DNA from: Maribacter sp. 1_MG-2023
GTDB taxonomy: Bacteria; Bacteroidota; Bacteroidia; Flavobacteriales; Flavobacteriaceae
Direction of reading: 5' to 3'
Assembly (NCBI RefSeq): GCF_030547005.1
Contig: NZ_JAUOPN010000008.1
Coordinates: forward strand, 124,001-188,000
Length of the DNA stretch: 64,000 nucleotides
Shown here piece after piece: positions 18,192 through 26,439 of the stretch. The translations under genes were made by a program, and so were the position numbers. Every line of letters starts with the position of its first letter. The stretch's first letter is position 1. The notes beneath the pieces were generated by a model, which had not been told where the DNA came from, ran no database searches, and saw only the letters and a list, made by a program, of their open reading frames with translations.

Positions 18192-18231
18192 TCAAAAGAG
18201 GCTGTCTACAATTGTAGACAGCCTCTTTTGA
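18192..18231. terminator. Perfect 40-base palindrome acting as bidirectional terminator
   Basis: Two 20-base arms without a single mismatch and with no spacer: left arm TCAAAAGAGGCTGTCTACAA, right arm its exact reverse complement. It lies between the converging amidohydrolase and small membrane protein genes. The arms contain A4/T4 runs, so either strand gives a GC-containing stem followed by a short T run. Confidence 0.75.
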
Positions 18232-18242
18232 TTTAAAATAAA

Positions 18243-18656
18243 TTAGCTATTTTTTTTAGCAAGCATATATCCTAGATATCCCATAGGCATATAAGCTACT
18301 ATAATATCTAAGGCAGTAAACCACATTGGTCCGCCGAGCATTGCAATATTTGCTGTTCCACCAATTAAGAAAAACAAACCAACAAGTAATGCCATAGTCA
18401 TTTTTCTTGTAGCTGCGATTTTCGTTGCTATAACTGCACCCACCAACGTTCCTAAGGCATGGGCAAGAAACGGAAAAATAAAATGTTTAGGTTCAAATAA
18501 GTGCATAGAAGCCTTTAGCCCTTCCATAGTTGTAATATCCCCGCCTTCTGGTGGCGGAATAATAGAACCACTGACCATAATAATTCCCATATTAACAATG
18601 CTACCAACAACAATTCCGGCTACGACTGCCAAAATATTCTTTAGAACAGGATTCAT
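18243..18656 (-). CDS. Small four-helix membrane protein of unknown function
   Basis: 137 residues with four hydrophobic stretches (about 5-28, 50-72, 82-104 and 110-132), so an inner-membrane protein with little soluble mass. No catalytic motif is seen. It starts 21 bases after the moeA stop on the same strand, so it is probably the last gene of the molybdenum cofactor unit, though nothing in its sequence ties it to molybdenum. Confidence 0.75.
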   Translation of the reverse strand: MNPVLKNILAVVAGIVVGSIVNMGIIMVSGSIIPPPEGGDITTMEGLKASMHLFEPKHFIFPFLAHALGTLVGAVIATKIAATRKMTMALLVGLFFLIGGTANIAMLGGPMWFTALDIIVAYMPMGYLGYMLAKKNS

Positions 18657-18677
18657 ATATAAAAATTTAATTGGTTA

Positions 18678-19868
18678 CTATCTGGTCTTTACAAAAGGTA
18701 CTACCTCACCTACTACATATATCTCATCTCTTGGTTCTAAATTAATAAACCCGTCAGCTTTTGCCAAACTGGTTAAATCTCCTGAACCATTTTCAACAAC
18801 AGGTGTTGCCCAAAATATACCGTCTTTTGATTCTGTACTAACCTGAATAAATCGGGTTAGCGGCTGTGTTATTTTAATTGCCGCACTTAGCTTAATATAC
18901 GAATTTTCTAATGGAAGCCCCCAAGAGGTCTGTAACCATGGTAAAAAATAGAGGTGATAATTGGCAAATGTAGAAACTGGGTTTCCTGGAAAAGAAAAAA
19001 TAACCGTTTTCAGTTTTGGGTGAATACCGAACCAAAATGGTTTTCCTGGTCTTTGTAACACTCTATGAAACACTTTTTGAACTCCCAAAGACTCCATTAC
19101 CTCAGGAATAAAATCGAACTTACCTTTAGACACTCCACCACTTAGTAAAAGCACATCGTTTTCAGTTAAAGCTTTCTTCAACTCCTTTTTTATTATCTCT
19201 TTCTCATCTAATAAATGAAGAGAACTGGCTTCAATTTTAGAATTCAATAATGCCGCTTCAATAGTCAACATATTAGATTTTCTAATTTGATGTGGCTTGG
19301 GAATGTCCTTTACCTCTACCAATTCATTACCTGTAGCAATAGTGCAAATTTTAGGATTACCCATAACCTTTACTGTAGCTTTCCCGACCGTAGCCATTAC
19401 TCCGATTTCCGCTGGAGTAATTTTTTTTCCTTTTGATAAAAGAAGAGCACCCGCTTTTTCATCGCTACCTTGATAATGTATATTCTGACCTTTTTTGACC
19501 TTCTCGTTAATTGTAACCTTGCCATCTACAATAGTAATGTGTTCATACATAACAACAGTATCGCAATTCTCTGGTACTACAGCACCTGTCATGACTTCTA
19601 AACAATTACTTTTATCTTTTAAAACTTGTTGAACTTCACCAGCGGCAGCTACTCCTTCAACTACAAAAGACTGACCATTATTTACAAAATCAGAGAACTG
19701 AATTGCTATACCATCTTTGGTTGCACGATCAAATGGAGGAAAATCTCTATCGGCATAAATATCTTCTGCCAATACTCTATTCAAGCTACCCATAAGTGAA
19801 ACAGCATCAACACCTAAGTCTAGAGGATGGTCTAATACTTTTTGAAATGCTTCTTTAAATGTTATCAT
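18678..19868 (-). CDS. moeA: Molybdopterin molybdenumtransferase MoeA
   Basis: A 396-residue MoeA, which inserts molybdate into adenylylated molybdopterin. Conserved segments are DRATKDGIA near residue 47, TGAVVPENCDTVVMYEH near 92-108, ATGNEL near 180, the MPT-binding LLSGGVSKGKFDF near 245, RPGKPFWFG, and FPGNPVST near 300. All four MoeA domains fit within the length. It is 66 bases downstream of the TauE-like gene on the same strand and belongs to the cofactor cluster. No separate MogA gene is seen, so adenylylation must be supplied elsewhere. Confidence 0.95.
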   Translation of the reverse strand: MITFKEAFQKVLDHPLDLGVDAVSLMGSLNRVLAEDIYADRDFPPFDRATKDGIAIQFSDFVNNGQSFVVEGVAAAGEVQQVLKDKSNCLEVMTGAVVPENCDTVVMYEHITIVDGKVTINEKVKKGQNIHYQGSDEKAGALLLSKGKKITPAEIGVMATVGKATVKVMGNPKICTIATGNELVEVKDIPKPHQIRKSNMLTIEAALLNSKIEASSLHLLDEKEIIKKELKKALTENDVLLLSGGVSKGKFDFIPEVMESLGVQKVFHRVLQRPGKPFWFGIHPKLKTVIFSFPGNPVSTFANYHLYFLPWLQTSWGLPLENSYIKLSAAIKITQPLTRFIQVSTESKDGIFWATPVVENGSGDLTSLAKADGFINLEPRDEIYVVGEVVPFVKTR

Positions 19869-19934
19869 AGAGTTAAAGATAAAACGATTATAATATTTAC
19901 TCTTGAAGATTTACTGCAATATTAATTTGAGCTT

Positions 19935-20711
19935 TTAAAACAAGTCAAGCCCATTGACCAATAATACTCTAACACCCACTACAAATACAAGTAATGCTGT
20001 TACTCTTTTTATGCCATTTGCCGATAGTTTTTTAAGACTGATACGAATACCTAACTGTCCGCCAAGTAAAACTGCTATAACCAAGCAAATGGTTTCTCGC
20101 CATGGCAGTGATAGCGAATCACTAGTAATCAATCCGAATAAACCGGATATCGAATTAACCAAAATAAAGAAACTTGCTAAGGCTGCTATTTTTATGGCTT
20201 TGTTCCATCGTAAATGATTTAGAACCGGAGCTAAAAATATACCTCCACCGATGCCTACTAATCCTGATAGGAATCCAATTCCTGCTCCTAACGCATAACT
20301 TAAATAGTTAGGGTAATCTTCCACTTCCTTTTTTGATTTGTTAATCTCAAAAGTCTGAACAGCCAAAAACAGGGCGGAAAGAATAAGTGAGCATCCTAAA
20401 ATTATAAAAAAGACGCTTTCTTTTAATCGGAATGTTGCACCTATATATGCTAACGGAATACTCGCCAAAACAAAAGGAAGAAAATCTTTTAGTCTTGCAT
20501 GACCATTTTTAAAATACAGATACGTGCTACCTGAAACTACCACCAAATTACAAACCAATGCAATAGAGCGGATGGCAAAAAAACTAGTTAAAAAAAGTGT
20601 CAATAAAGCCAAATAACTAGAGCCACCGCCAAAACCTACAGAAGAATACAAGGTGGCTATGATAAAAAACCCGATGCATAAAAACACCAATTGCTCAATA
20701 GGTATCAACAT
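19935..20711 (-). CDS. TauE/SafE family membrane permease
   Basis: 258 residues with about eight hydrophobic helices and the family's glycine-rich repeats (SSVGFGGGSSYLALL near residue 23 and GFLSGLVGIGGGIFLAP near 153). TauE/SafE proteins export or import small sulfur or organic anions such as sulfite or sulfoacetate. Its start overlaps the moeB-rhodanese gene by 17 bases, so it is firmly inside the cofactor operon. A link to sulfite handling for a sulfite-oxidising molybdoenzyme is possible but unproven; no such enzyme is in the window. Confidence 0.88.
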   Translation of the reverse strand: MLIPIEQLVFLCIGFFIIATLYSSVGFGGGSSYLALLTLFLTSFFAIRSIALVCNLVVVSGSTYLYFKNGHARLKDFLPFVLASIPLAYIGATFRLKESVFFIILGCSLILSALFLAVQTFEINKSKKEVEDYPNYLSYALGAGIGFLSGLVGIGGGIFLAPVLNHLRWNKAIKIAALASFFILVNSISGLFGLITSDSLSLPWRETICLVIAVLLGGQLGIRISLKKLSANGIKRVTALLVFVVGVRVLLVNGLDLF

Positions 20712-21768
20712 AATTTTTCATCTGGTTCATACCACCGGTAACATTGACAAAATCTTTACCTGGGAATAATTCTTGTAACTGAACAATCGCCTTTTTACTT
20801 CGTACACCAGACTGACAAATAACATAAACGGTAGTTTCTAGATCAACCTCAGCTACTCTATCTGTTAATTCACCTAAAGGAATATGTTTGGCTTCTTTTA
20901 AATGTTGTCTTTGAAATTCTTTTACCGTGCGCACATCAATTAGTTCAACAGTCTGTTCAACTAGAATAGTACTAAATTCCTCAGCTTCTACTGATTTTAA
21001 TGGAAGTTCACAACCAAACTCATAACTAGTTGCGAGTGTTTTAATTTCGTTGTTACCTGGTTGTAACTTAAACTTCATTCGTTGTGTTCGTTGAGTAAGC
21101 GTATCAAAAAGCAATAGAACACCTGATAACACATCTCCTATTTCTGCAAGTAATTTTACTGCTTCTAAAGCTTGTAAATTACCAACAATACCAGGCAAAA
21201 TACCCAACACGCCATTTTCGTTACAATTAGGCACCGCATCTGCTGCAGGCATAGTCGGGAACAAACAACGATATGTTGGTCCGCCTTTATAATTAAAAAC
21301 ACTCACCTGACCTTCAAAAGAATGTAACGCACCATAAACAAAAGGTTTATTTGCAATTACACAGGCATCATTAATTAAATATCTAGCGGGGAAATTATCG
21401 GTAGCATCAATAACGATATCATAATTTCTAATAATATCAAGTGCGTTAGCGACCGATAAAAAAGTTTGATACGTATGTATTTGTGTACTAGAATTCTGTG
21501 CAGCCAATTGATTTTTAGCAGCAATCACTTTCGGAATGCCCACCATATCTTCGGTAAACAAAACCTGACGATGAAGGTTGGATAATGAAACTACATCAGC
21601 ATCAACAATACCTAAAGTACCCACGCCCATGGCATTTAAATAGGTTAGAACCGGAACTCCTAGTCCGCCAGCACCAACCACAAGCACTTTTGCCTGACTT
21701 AATTTCTGTTGACCTTCAGTTCCAAATCCGTCTAAAGTAATTTGTCTTTGGTAACGATTTTGGTTCAT
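20695..21768 (-). CDS. moeB: MoeB/ThiF-type adenylyltransferase with C-terminal rhodanese domain
   Basis: 357 residues. The N-terminal part is a ThiF/MoeB E1-like enzyme: nucleotide loop GAGGLGVPVLTYL near residue 33, DADVVSLSNLHRQ, and the conserved cysteine in AVPNCNENGVLG. From about residue 260 a rhodanese domain follows, with active-site loop CQSGVRS. It should activate the MoaD C-terminus by adenylylation and supply sulfur for the thiocarboxylate. The zinc CxxC pairs of E. coli MoeB are incomplete: TYRC and EFGC. Related MoeZ-like fusions also lack them. It overlaps mobA by four bases and the permease gene by 17. Confidence 0.93.
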   Translation of the reverse strand: MNQNRYQRQITLDGFGTEGQQKLSQAKVLVVGAGGLGVPVLTYLNAMGVGTLGIVDADVVSLSNLHRQVLFTEDMVGIPKVIAAKNQLAAQNSSTQIHTYQTFLSVANALDIIRNYDIVIDATDNFPARYLINDACVIANKPFVYGALHSFEGQVSVFNYKGGPTYRCLFPTMPAADAVPNCNENGVLGILPGIVGNLQALEAVKLLAEIGDVLSGVLLLFDTLTQRTQRMKFKLQPGNNEIKTLATSYEFGCELPLKSVEAEEFSTILVEQTVELIDVRTVKEFQRQHLKEAKHIPLGELTDRVAEVDLETTVYVICQSGVRSKKAIVQLQELFPGKDFVNVTGGMNQMKNYVDTY

Positions 21769-22358
21769 GGTGCTATTTTAAGTAGCGCTTCTTCATATTC
21801 TGCTTTTGAATTGGCGTTTAGCAATACTTCTTTCTGTTTTGGAAACACCAAATTAACATCTGCATTAATTAAGAATTTTCTTGGGCAAGATCCGTTACCT
21901 GCTTTCAAGTATTCAACAGATTGTTTTAAAGCTTCTGGTTCCCAAATAGCGCAAAGCGGCTCTGGTAAAGGATGATCAGCATCGGCATAGGCACTTGCTA
22001 ACTTATCTGAGTTTCTTGCAGCAATTAATTCTTGAAGTGCCTTTTTATCCATTAACGGTAAATCGCACGCCAAAACTAACCAAGCAGCTTCTGGATATGC
22101 TTTATGAGCTGACAATAGTCCGTTGTAAGGACCACGAAACTCATCGTTATCTAGTATAGTTTTAAATGAATTTGAAATATCTTTCTCTTGATCTTTACGG
22201 ATACTCAGAAATGTTTGATCACAGACTTCATTTAATAAATGGTATAAATGTTCACGTTGCGGAAGGTTATGATATTTAATCAAACCCTTATCCTCTCCCA
22301 TTCTAGTGCTTTTACCACCTGAAAGCACCAATCCGTATAACTTAGCGTTGGAAATCAT
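21765..22358 (-). CDS. mobA: Molybdenum cofactor guanylyltransferase (MobA-like)
   Basis: A 197-residue nucleotidyltransferase. The N-terminal LVLSGGKSTRMGEDKGLI is the GTP-binding signature of MobA, and LVLACDLPLMD (near residue 105) supplies the metal-binding aspartate. MobA makes the guanine dinucleotide form of the cofactor, implying DMSO-reductase-type molybdoenzymes elsewhere in the genome. It overlaps moaC by 17 bases and moeB by four, so expression is tightly coupled. Confidence 0.9.
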   Translation of the reverse strand: MISNAKLYGLVLSGGKSTRMGEDKGLIKYHNLPQREHLYHLLNEVCDQTFLSIRKDQEKDISNSFKTILDNDEFRGPYNGLLSAHKAYPEAAWLVLACDLPLMDKKALQELIAARNSDKLASAYADADHPLPEPLCAIWEPEALKQSVEYLKAGNGSCPRKFLINADVNLVFPKQKEVLLNANSKAEYEEALLKIAP

Positions 22359-22815
22359 TCTTCCCTCCTGTTTTTTGTTCTAATTGAATAGCACCAATCA
22401 CTATATCTTGTGAAAGGGCCTTACACATATCGTAAATAGTTAGTGCTGCAATTGAAACTCCTGTTAAGGCTTCCATTTCAACACCTGTTTTTTCATTGCA
22501 TTTAACAGTACACTTAATTTGAAAAGCATTCATACCTGGTTCAATTTCAACATTGATTTTAGACAAGTTTATTTGATGGCATAACGGAATCAATTCCGCC
22601 GTTTTCTTCACTCCTTGTATACCTGCAATAACCGCTGTTTGCACTATACTTCCTTTCTTACCAACAAAATCTTGATCAGATAGCGATTTAAATACTTCTG
22701 TTGGAAATTTTATAGTTCCACTAGCAATTGCGGTACGAACTGAAGCTGTTTTTTGAGAAACGTCTACCATAGTAGCATTCCCAGATTCATCTATATGTGA
22801 TAATTTCTTCTGCAT
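22342..22815 (-). CDS. moaC: Cyclic pyranopterin monophosphate synthase MoaC
   Basis: 157 residues. MoaC converts the MoaA product, 3',8-cyclo-GTP, to cyclic pyranopterin monophosphate. The family marks are plain: MVDVSQK near residue 17, IPLCHQINLS near 75 (catalytic region) and GVEMEALTGVSIAALTIYDMCKA near 110-132. Its ATG overlaps the moaA stop by one base (TAATG). Confidence 0.96.
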   Translation of the reverse strand: MQKKLSHIDESGNATMVDVSQKTASVRTAIASGTIKFPTEVFKSLSDQDFVGKKGSIVQTAVIAGIQGVKKTAELIPLCHQINLSKINVEIEPGMNAFQIKCTVKCNEKTGVEMEALTGVSIAALTIYDMCKALSQDIVIGAIQLEQKTGGKNDFQR

Positions 22816-23798
22816 TATCCTCCTATTGAAGTCATTGAATTACTAAATACATCTTTATATTTTTCTTGTGCTTCAAAACCTGTTTTAGCACGATTGCCTA
22901 CAGCCTTTAAAATTTCTTTTTTAATATTTTCTTCCACATCATCAGCTCTCATTATATCTCTTAGATTCGCACTTGCTTTAGCATACAAACATGTAATAAC
23001 ATCACCTGTTGCTGAAATTCTTAATCTATTACAACTTCCACAGAATGTTCTACTAAAAGAAGGAATCACTCCGAAAGTCCCTTTAAAACCAGGAATTTTA
23101 TAATTAATGGAAGTCGATGTTTTTGGAGATTCTAATTTGTAATAATCTGGATGTTCACTTCGAATATGTTCAAGAATAGTCTTAAAATCCCATTTTATGG
23201 TTTGAAATTCTTTTGACCCACCATTAAAAGGCATTTCTTCCAAATAACGAACCGATACATTGTAGTGTTTTGTCAGTTCTAACATTGGCAGAATATCATC
23301 GGTATTCTGACCTTCCAAAGCAATGAAATTAATACGAACATTAAACCCTTCAGTGATTAAACGAATCATATTATTATACACCACATCATAATGATCCCGA
23401 CGCGTAATACGCTCAAAAGTCTCACGATTAATGGCATCCATACTCACATTAATATTCTTAATGCCCAATTCTTTCAACTCATCTATATGCGGACCAATCA
23501 AAGTTGCATTCGTAGTCACAGAAATATCGTTTAACCCGTCTAATTTTGACAAGCTACGTAATAGCACCATTAAGTCTTTACGAACAAAAGGTTCGCCACC
23601 GGTAATACGTATTTTGTCTATACCTTGAGAAACCACAATCTCACTTAATTTCACCAGTTCATCTATGGTAAACAATTTGTCATTTTTAGCAAAATTGATT
23701 CCATCTTCTGGCATGCAATAATTACAACGAAGATTGCAACGGTCTGTAACCGCTAATCTCAAGTAATTTATTTCTCTATTATGGTTGTCTACTAACAT
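22815..23798 (-). CDS. moaA: GTP 3',8-cyclase MoaA
   Basis: A 327-residue radical SAM enzyme that begins cofactor synthesis from GTP. The radical SAM cluster motif CNLRCNYC lies near residues 21-28, the second Fe-S cluster motif CGSCNRLRISATGDVITC near 255-272, and the C-terminal GG needed for activity is intact. A probable promoter lies just upstream (23815-23842). An unusual purine-rich tract sits upstream of that in the 148-base gap to moaE, so moaA-moaC-mobA-moeB may be expressed apart from moaDE. Confidence 0.97.
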   Translation of the reverse strand: MLVDNHNREINYLRLAVTDRCNLRCNYCMPEDGINFAKNDKLFTIDELVKLSEIVVSQGIDKIRITGGEPFVRKDLMVLLRSLSKLDGLNDISVTTNATLIGPHIDELKELGIKNINVSMDAINRETFERITRRDHYDVVYNNMIRLITEGFNVRINFIALEGQNTDDILPMLELTKHYNVSVRYLEEMPFNGGSKEFQTIKWDFKTILEHIRSEHPDYYKLESPKTSTSINYKIPGFKGTFGVIPSFSRTFCGSCNRLRISATGDVITCLYAKASANLRDIMRADDVEENIKKEILKAVGNRAKTGFEAQEKYKDVFSNSMTSIGG

Positions 23799-23814
23799 AC
23801 TTTAAGTACAAATT

Positions 23815-23842
23815 CAAATATAAAAAACAAATACAAGTTCAA
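23815..23842 (-). promoter_or_regulatory. Probable moaA promoter
   Basis: Minus-strand TTG (23840-23842), 17 bases, TATATTTG (23815-23822), 16 bases before the moaA ATG. An imperfect 16-base direct repeat with two differences (23804-23819 and 23829-23844) overlaps it. Confidence 0.5.
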
Positions 23843-23845
23843 ATT

Positions 23846-23940
23846 CTCTATTCTCTAACTTCTCTTCTCTATTTGCTATTTTCTTTACTCTATTATCTCT
23901 TTTCTATATTCTATTCTCTCTCTTCTAACTTCTCTTTTCC
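23846..23940. repeat. Pyrimidine/purine-biased low-complexity tract
   Basis: About 95 bases made almost wholly of T, C and occasional A on the plus strand (G/A-rich on the coding strand of moaA). Runs like TTCTCT and TCTATT recur, and the 13-mer TCTAACTTCTCTT occurs twice, at 23854-23866 and 23924-23936. It begins four bases upstream of the moaA -33 box. Confidence 0.75.
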
Positions 23941-23946
23941 AAAAAA

Positions 23947-24363
23947 TCAAGGATGGGCAGAAACCCAAACCGTCTTATTCTTGAACTTCTCTTTTTTCCA
24001 AATAGGAACTGTTTCTTTTAAAGTATCTATTAAAAACCTGCATGCTTCAAAACAAGCATCTCTATGAGCAGATGATGCACCTACAATCACAACGGGTTCT
24101 TCAACACCTTTTTCACCAACCGCATGTCTCATGACCACTTTATTCAATGACCATTTTTGCATTGCAGCATCGGCAATCTTCTCCATTTCCTTTAACGCCA
24201 TTGCCTTATACGTTTCAAACTCTAGAGCAACTACCTCTTCATTGTTGGTAAACTCACGTACAGCACCCACAAAAACACAGATTCCTCCACTATTTGCATC
24301 GCTTAATTCAGCATACACCTTAGCAGTATCAATTTCATCAACTATCTCAATTACTTTCTTCAT
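23947..24363 (-). CDS. moaE: Molybdopterin synthase catalytic subunit MoaE
   Basis: 138 residues. MoaE transfers sulfur from MoaD thiocarboxylate to cyclic pyranopterin monophosphate. Conserved marks are GGICVFVGAVRE near residue 26, the MRHAVG segment, ASSAHRDACFEACR near 96, and the C-terminal PIWKKE...WVSAHP with the active-site lysines. Its ATG overlaps the moaD stop by one base, giving the usual coupled moaD-moaE pair. Confidence 0.95.
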   Translation of the reverse strand: MKKVIEIVDEIDTAKVYAELSDANSGGICVFVGAVREFTNNEEVVALEFETYKAMALKEMEKIADAAMQKWSLNKVVMRHAVGEKGVEEPVVIVGASSAHRDACFEACRFLIDTLKETVPIWKKEKFKNKTVWVSAHP

Positions 24364-24602
24364 TAGCCTCCGCTTACTGGTGGTATAATAGCAATTTCTT
24401 CATTGCCGTTCAATGGTAAATCATCATCAGCATATTCACTATTTACAGCTACTGCCAAAGAATTTAGTTTTGAAAATTCAGGATACGATTTAATAAGTTG
24501 TTTTTTTAGTTCGGCAACATTTACAGGTTTAAGTTCATTAGAAAAATTGATTTCAGAACTACCTACAATATCTTTTGTTATGCCAAAAAAAAGTACATTC
24601 AT
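24363..24602 (-). CDS. moaD: Molybdopterin synthase sulfur carrier subunit MoaD
   Basis: A 79-residue ubiquitin-like protein. It ends in IIPPVSGG, whose terminal Gly-Gly is adenylylated by MoeB and converted to a thiocarboxylate. It is the first gene of the molybdenum cofactor cluster and overlaps moaE by one base. The upstream gap of 100 bases holds a terminator for the preceding lipoprotein gene; no clear promoter element was found. Confidence 0.93.
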   Translation of the reverse strand: MNVLFFGITKDIVGSSEINFSNELKPVNVAELKKQLIKSYPEFSKLNSLAVAVNSEYADDDLPLNGNEEIAIIPPVSGG

Positions 24603-24640
24603 ATCCCATTAAAATTAGATAAATTCCAAGTTAGGTATAA

Positions 24641-24673
24641 AAAATAAGGTGCCATAAAAATGGCACCTATTTT
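24641..24673 (-). terminator. Intrinsic terminator of the DUF6503-like lipoprotein gene
   Basis: On the minus strand, GGTGCCA / TGGCACC around a six-base loop, extended by A-T pairs with a single bulge and followed by a T-rich run. It separates this gene from moaD. Confidence 0.75.
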
Positions 24674-24702
24674 AAAAAAATTATATGATTTTGAAAAAAG
24701 CC

Positions 24703-25497
24703 TTACTCCACAATTACAGCATTCTCAGATTTTGAATAAAAATCTTTTGACTTAGCTTCTGTAGATAAAGTAGCATTTTCAAAGTTTACAGTTTTAGTTG
24801 CTTCTTTAACTTCCCCTTCTTCAACTTTATGCCATGTAATAGATTTTGGCAATAAAATGGCATCAACCTTTACCCAATCAGCATAATTGATCCAATTTAC
24901 TTTAGTAGATGGCTCACCACTAAAATAAGTCATTGTATAACCCAACCATCTCATCTCAAAGGTTTTTGCATCATAATGAATATAATACTCATCTGTAGAA
25001 GAAGCTCCTACTCCGCTATTATATGAAATTTTGTACCCAGGGTATGAAACTCCGTCATATACCAAAGCATCAACTTCTTCATATTTAATACCGTCATCTG
25101 ACAATACAAATGGCATCGCATAGAAGTAGAACATTAAATTATGATAGAATTTTGGCTTGCCTTCATAATTACCGGTGTTGTCTAAAAGCCAAACTTCTCC
25201 GTTATAACCAAGCGTGTAATCTGGTGTAGAAATTTTATCGAACCTTTTTTGAAGATCAATGGTTTGAATTTCGTTGAACTTCTCATTAGGCATTTCAAAA
25301 CTTAATGTTTTGTATCCTTTCCAAGCATTTAATCCGCCATGAGCTTCAAATACTTTATTTAACTCCGTAGGATATTTATCTAAATTTACCTGTGAAACCA
25401 CTTCTTCAACAGCATCGGTAATCATTTCTTTTTTAGGTGCTTCTTTACATGAAAATATAGCTAAGGCTAAAACTAAAAGGTAAAATTTACTCATCAT
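24703..25497 (-). CDS. Lipoprotein resembling DUF6503
   Basis: 264 residues with a lipoprotein signal (AIFSCKE, Cys near residue 17). The mature part starts with a YPTELNKVFEAHGGLNAWKGYKT-like segment, where HGGLxxW is typical of this flavobacterial family, and continues as an all-beta domain similar in layout to LolA-type or other lipid-binding outer-membrane lipoproteins. Function is unknown. It is monocistronic, with a terminator 30 bases past the stop. Confidence 0.8.
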   Translation of the reverse strand: MMSKFYLLVLALAIFSCKEAPKKEMITDAVEEVVSQVNLDKYPTELNKVFEAHGGLNAWKGYKTLSFEMPNEKFNEIQTIDLQKRFDKISTPDYTLGYNGEVWLLDNTGNYEGKPKFYHNLMFYFYAMPFVLSDDGIKYEEVDALVYDGVSYPGYKISYNSGVGASSTDEYYIHYDAKTFEMRWLGYTMTYFSGEPSTKVNWINYADWVKVDAILLPKSITWHKVEEGEVKEATKTVNFENATLSTEAKSKDFYSKSENAVIVE

Positions 25498-25567
25498 CTC
25501 AATTGGTTATTTATTGTTTTTTGAGCTCGCTTAGTCGAGAAACTATAGGAGACTTACTAAATTGAAC

Positions 25568-25575
25568 TATTTTTG
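25568..25575 (+). promoter_or_regulatory. -7 element placed 6 bases before an ATG
   Basis: TATTTTTG ends 6 bases before the ATG at 25582, predicting a leaderless or nearly leaderless mRNA and supporting that start over the in-frame TTG at 25573. Confidence 0.45.
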
Positions 25576-25581
25576 TATTTC

Positions 25582-26394
25582 ATGCAAGCAACAAAACACA
25601 TTAGCAGCGCCCAAAACCCACTAATAAAGAAGATCTTACTCTTAAAAGAAAAATCTAGGGAGCGCAAAAAAACAGGACTTTTTATTTTAGAAGGGCTGCT
25701 TGAATTACAGCTATCAATTGGCGCGCAGTATGATATAGAAACGGTGTTATATTGTGAAGACATTTTAGAAAATTCTGAAAGTAGCGGTATTTTAAAATCA
25801 TTTCACTCCGATCAACTTATTTCGGTAACCACAGAAATCTATAAGAAATTAGCCTACAGAGACACTACCGAGGGAGTAATAGCCATTGCTAAAAGTAAAG
25901 ACCATCAACTTTCGACATTGAAATTCGAGACTAAAAATCCGTTAGTACTTATTGCTGAAGCACCCGAGAAACCAGGTAATATTGGCGCATTATTAAGAAC
26001 GGCAGATGCAGCAAATTTAGATGCTGTTTTAATTGCCAACCCAAAAACAGATTTATACAATCCGAATATCATAAGATCAAGTGTTGGTTGTGTGTTCTCT
26101 AGAAATGTAAAAATGGGCAACACTACTGAAATTATATCTTTTTTGAAGAAAGAAGGATTTCAAATATTCTGTGCAGCTCTTTCAGCATCTAAAGATTATA
26201 CGACAGTTGACTTTAAAGAACCTACAGCAATAGTTGTAGGCACCGAACATTCTGGTCTTAGTGATGAATGGTTAGAAAACAGTACTCAGAACATCATTAT
26301 ACCAATGGAAGGTCAAATAGATTCTATGAACGTATCTGTATCTGCAGCAATACTTATCTTTGAAGCGAAACGTCAACGAAAAATAAACAAGTAA
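25582..26394 (+). CDS. TrmH/SpoU family RNA 2'-O-methyltransferase
   Basis: 270 residues with the N-terminal substrate-binding domain (KHISSAQNPLIKKILLL, about residues 4-20) and a SPOUT catalytic domain. The three SpoU motifs are present: EKPGNIGALLRTADA near 133, VVGTEHSGLSDEW near 218 and PMEGQIDSMNVSVSAAI near 240. It should methylate ribose in rRNA or tRNA; the exact target (RlmB-like or otherwise) cannot be set from sequence. The ATG at 25582 is preferred because the -7 box lies immediately upstream of it. Confidence 0.92.
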   Translation: MQATKHISSAQNPLIKKILLLKEKSRERKKTGLFILEGLLELQLSIGAQYDIETVLYCEDILENSESSGILKSFHSDQLISVTTEIYKKLAYRDTTEGVIAIAKSKDHQLSTLKFETKNPLVLIAEAPEKPGNIGALLRTADAANLDAVLIANPKTDLYNPNIIRSSVGCVFSRNVKMGNTTEIISFLKKEGFQIFCAALSASKDYTTVDFKEPTAIVVGTEHSGLSDEWLENSTQNIIIPMEGQIDSMNVSVSAAILIFEAKRQRKINK

Positions 26395-26439
26395 CATTTA
26401 TACTTTTTATAGTACCGTATTCGTTTGCAACAACACTAT

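Noticed and set aside
23846-23940. Pyrimidine tract considered as a CRISPR remnant or tandem repeat array
   Set aside because: There are no regular repeat-spacer units and no cas genes; only a biased composition and one 13-base duplicate.
23799-24702. Possible molybdenum cofactor riboswitch near moaA or moaD
   Set aside because: The gaps are short, low in GC and show no multi-stem structure; the only hairpin is the terminator of the preceding gene.
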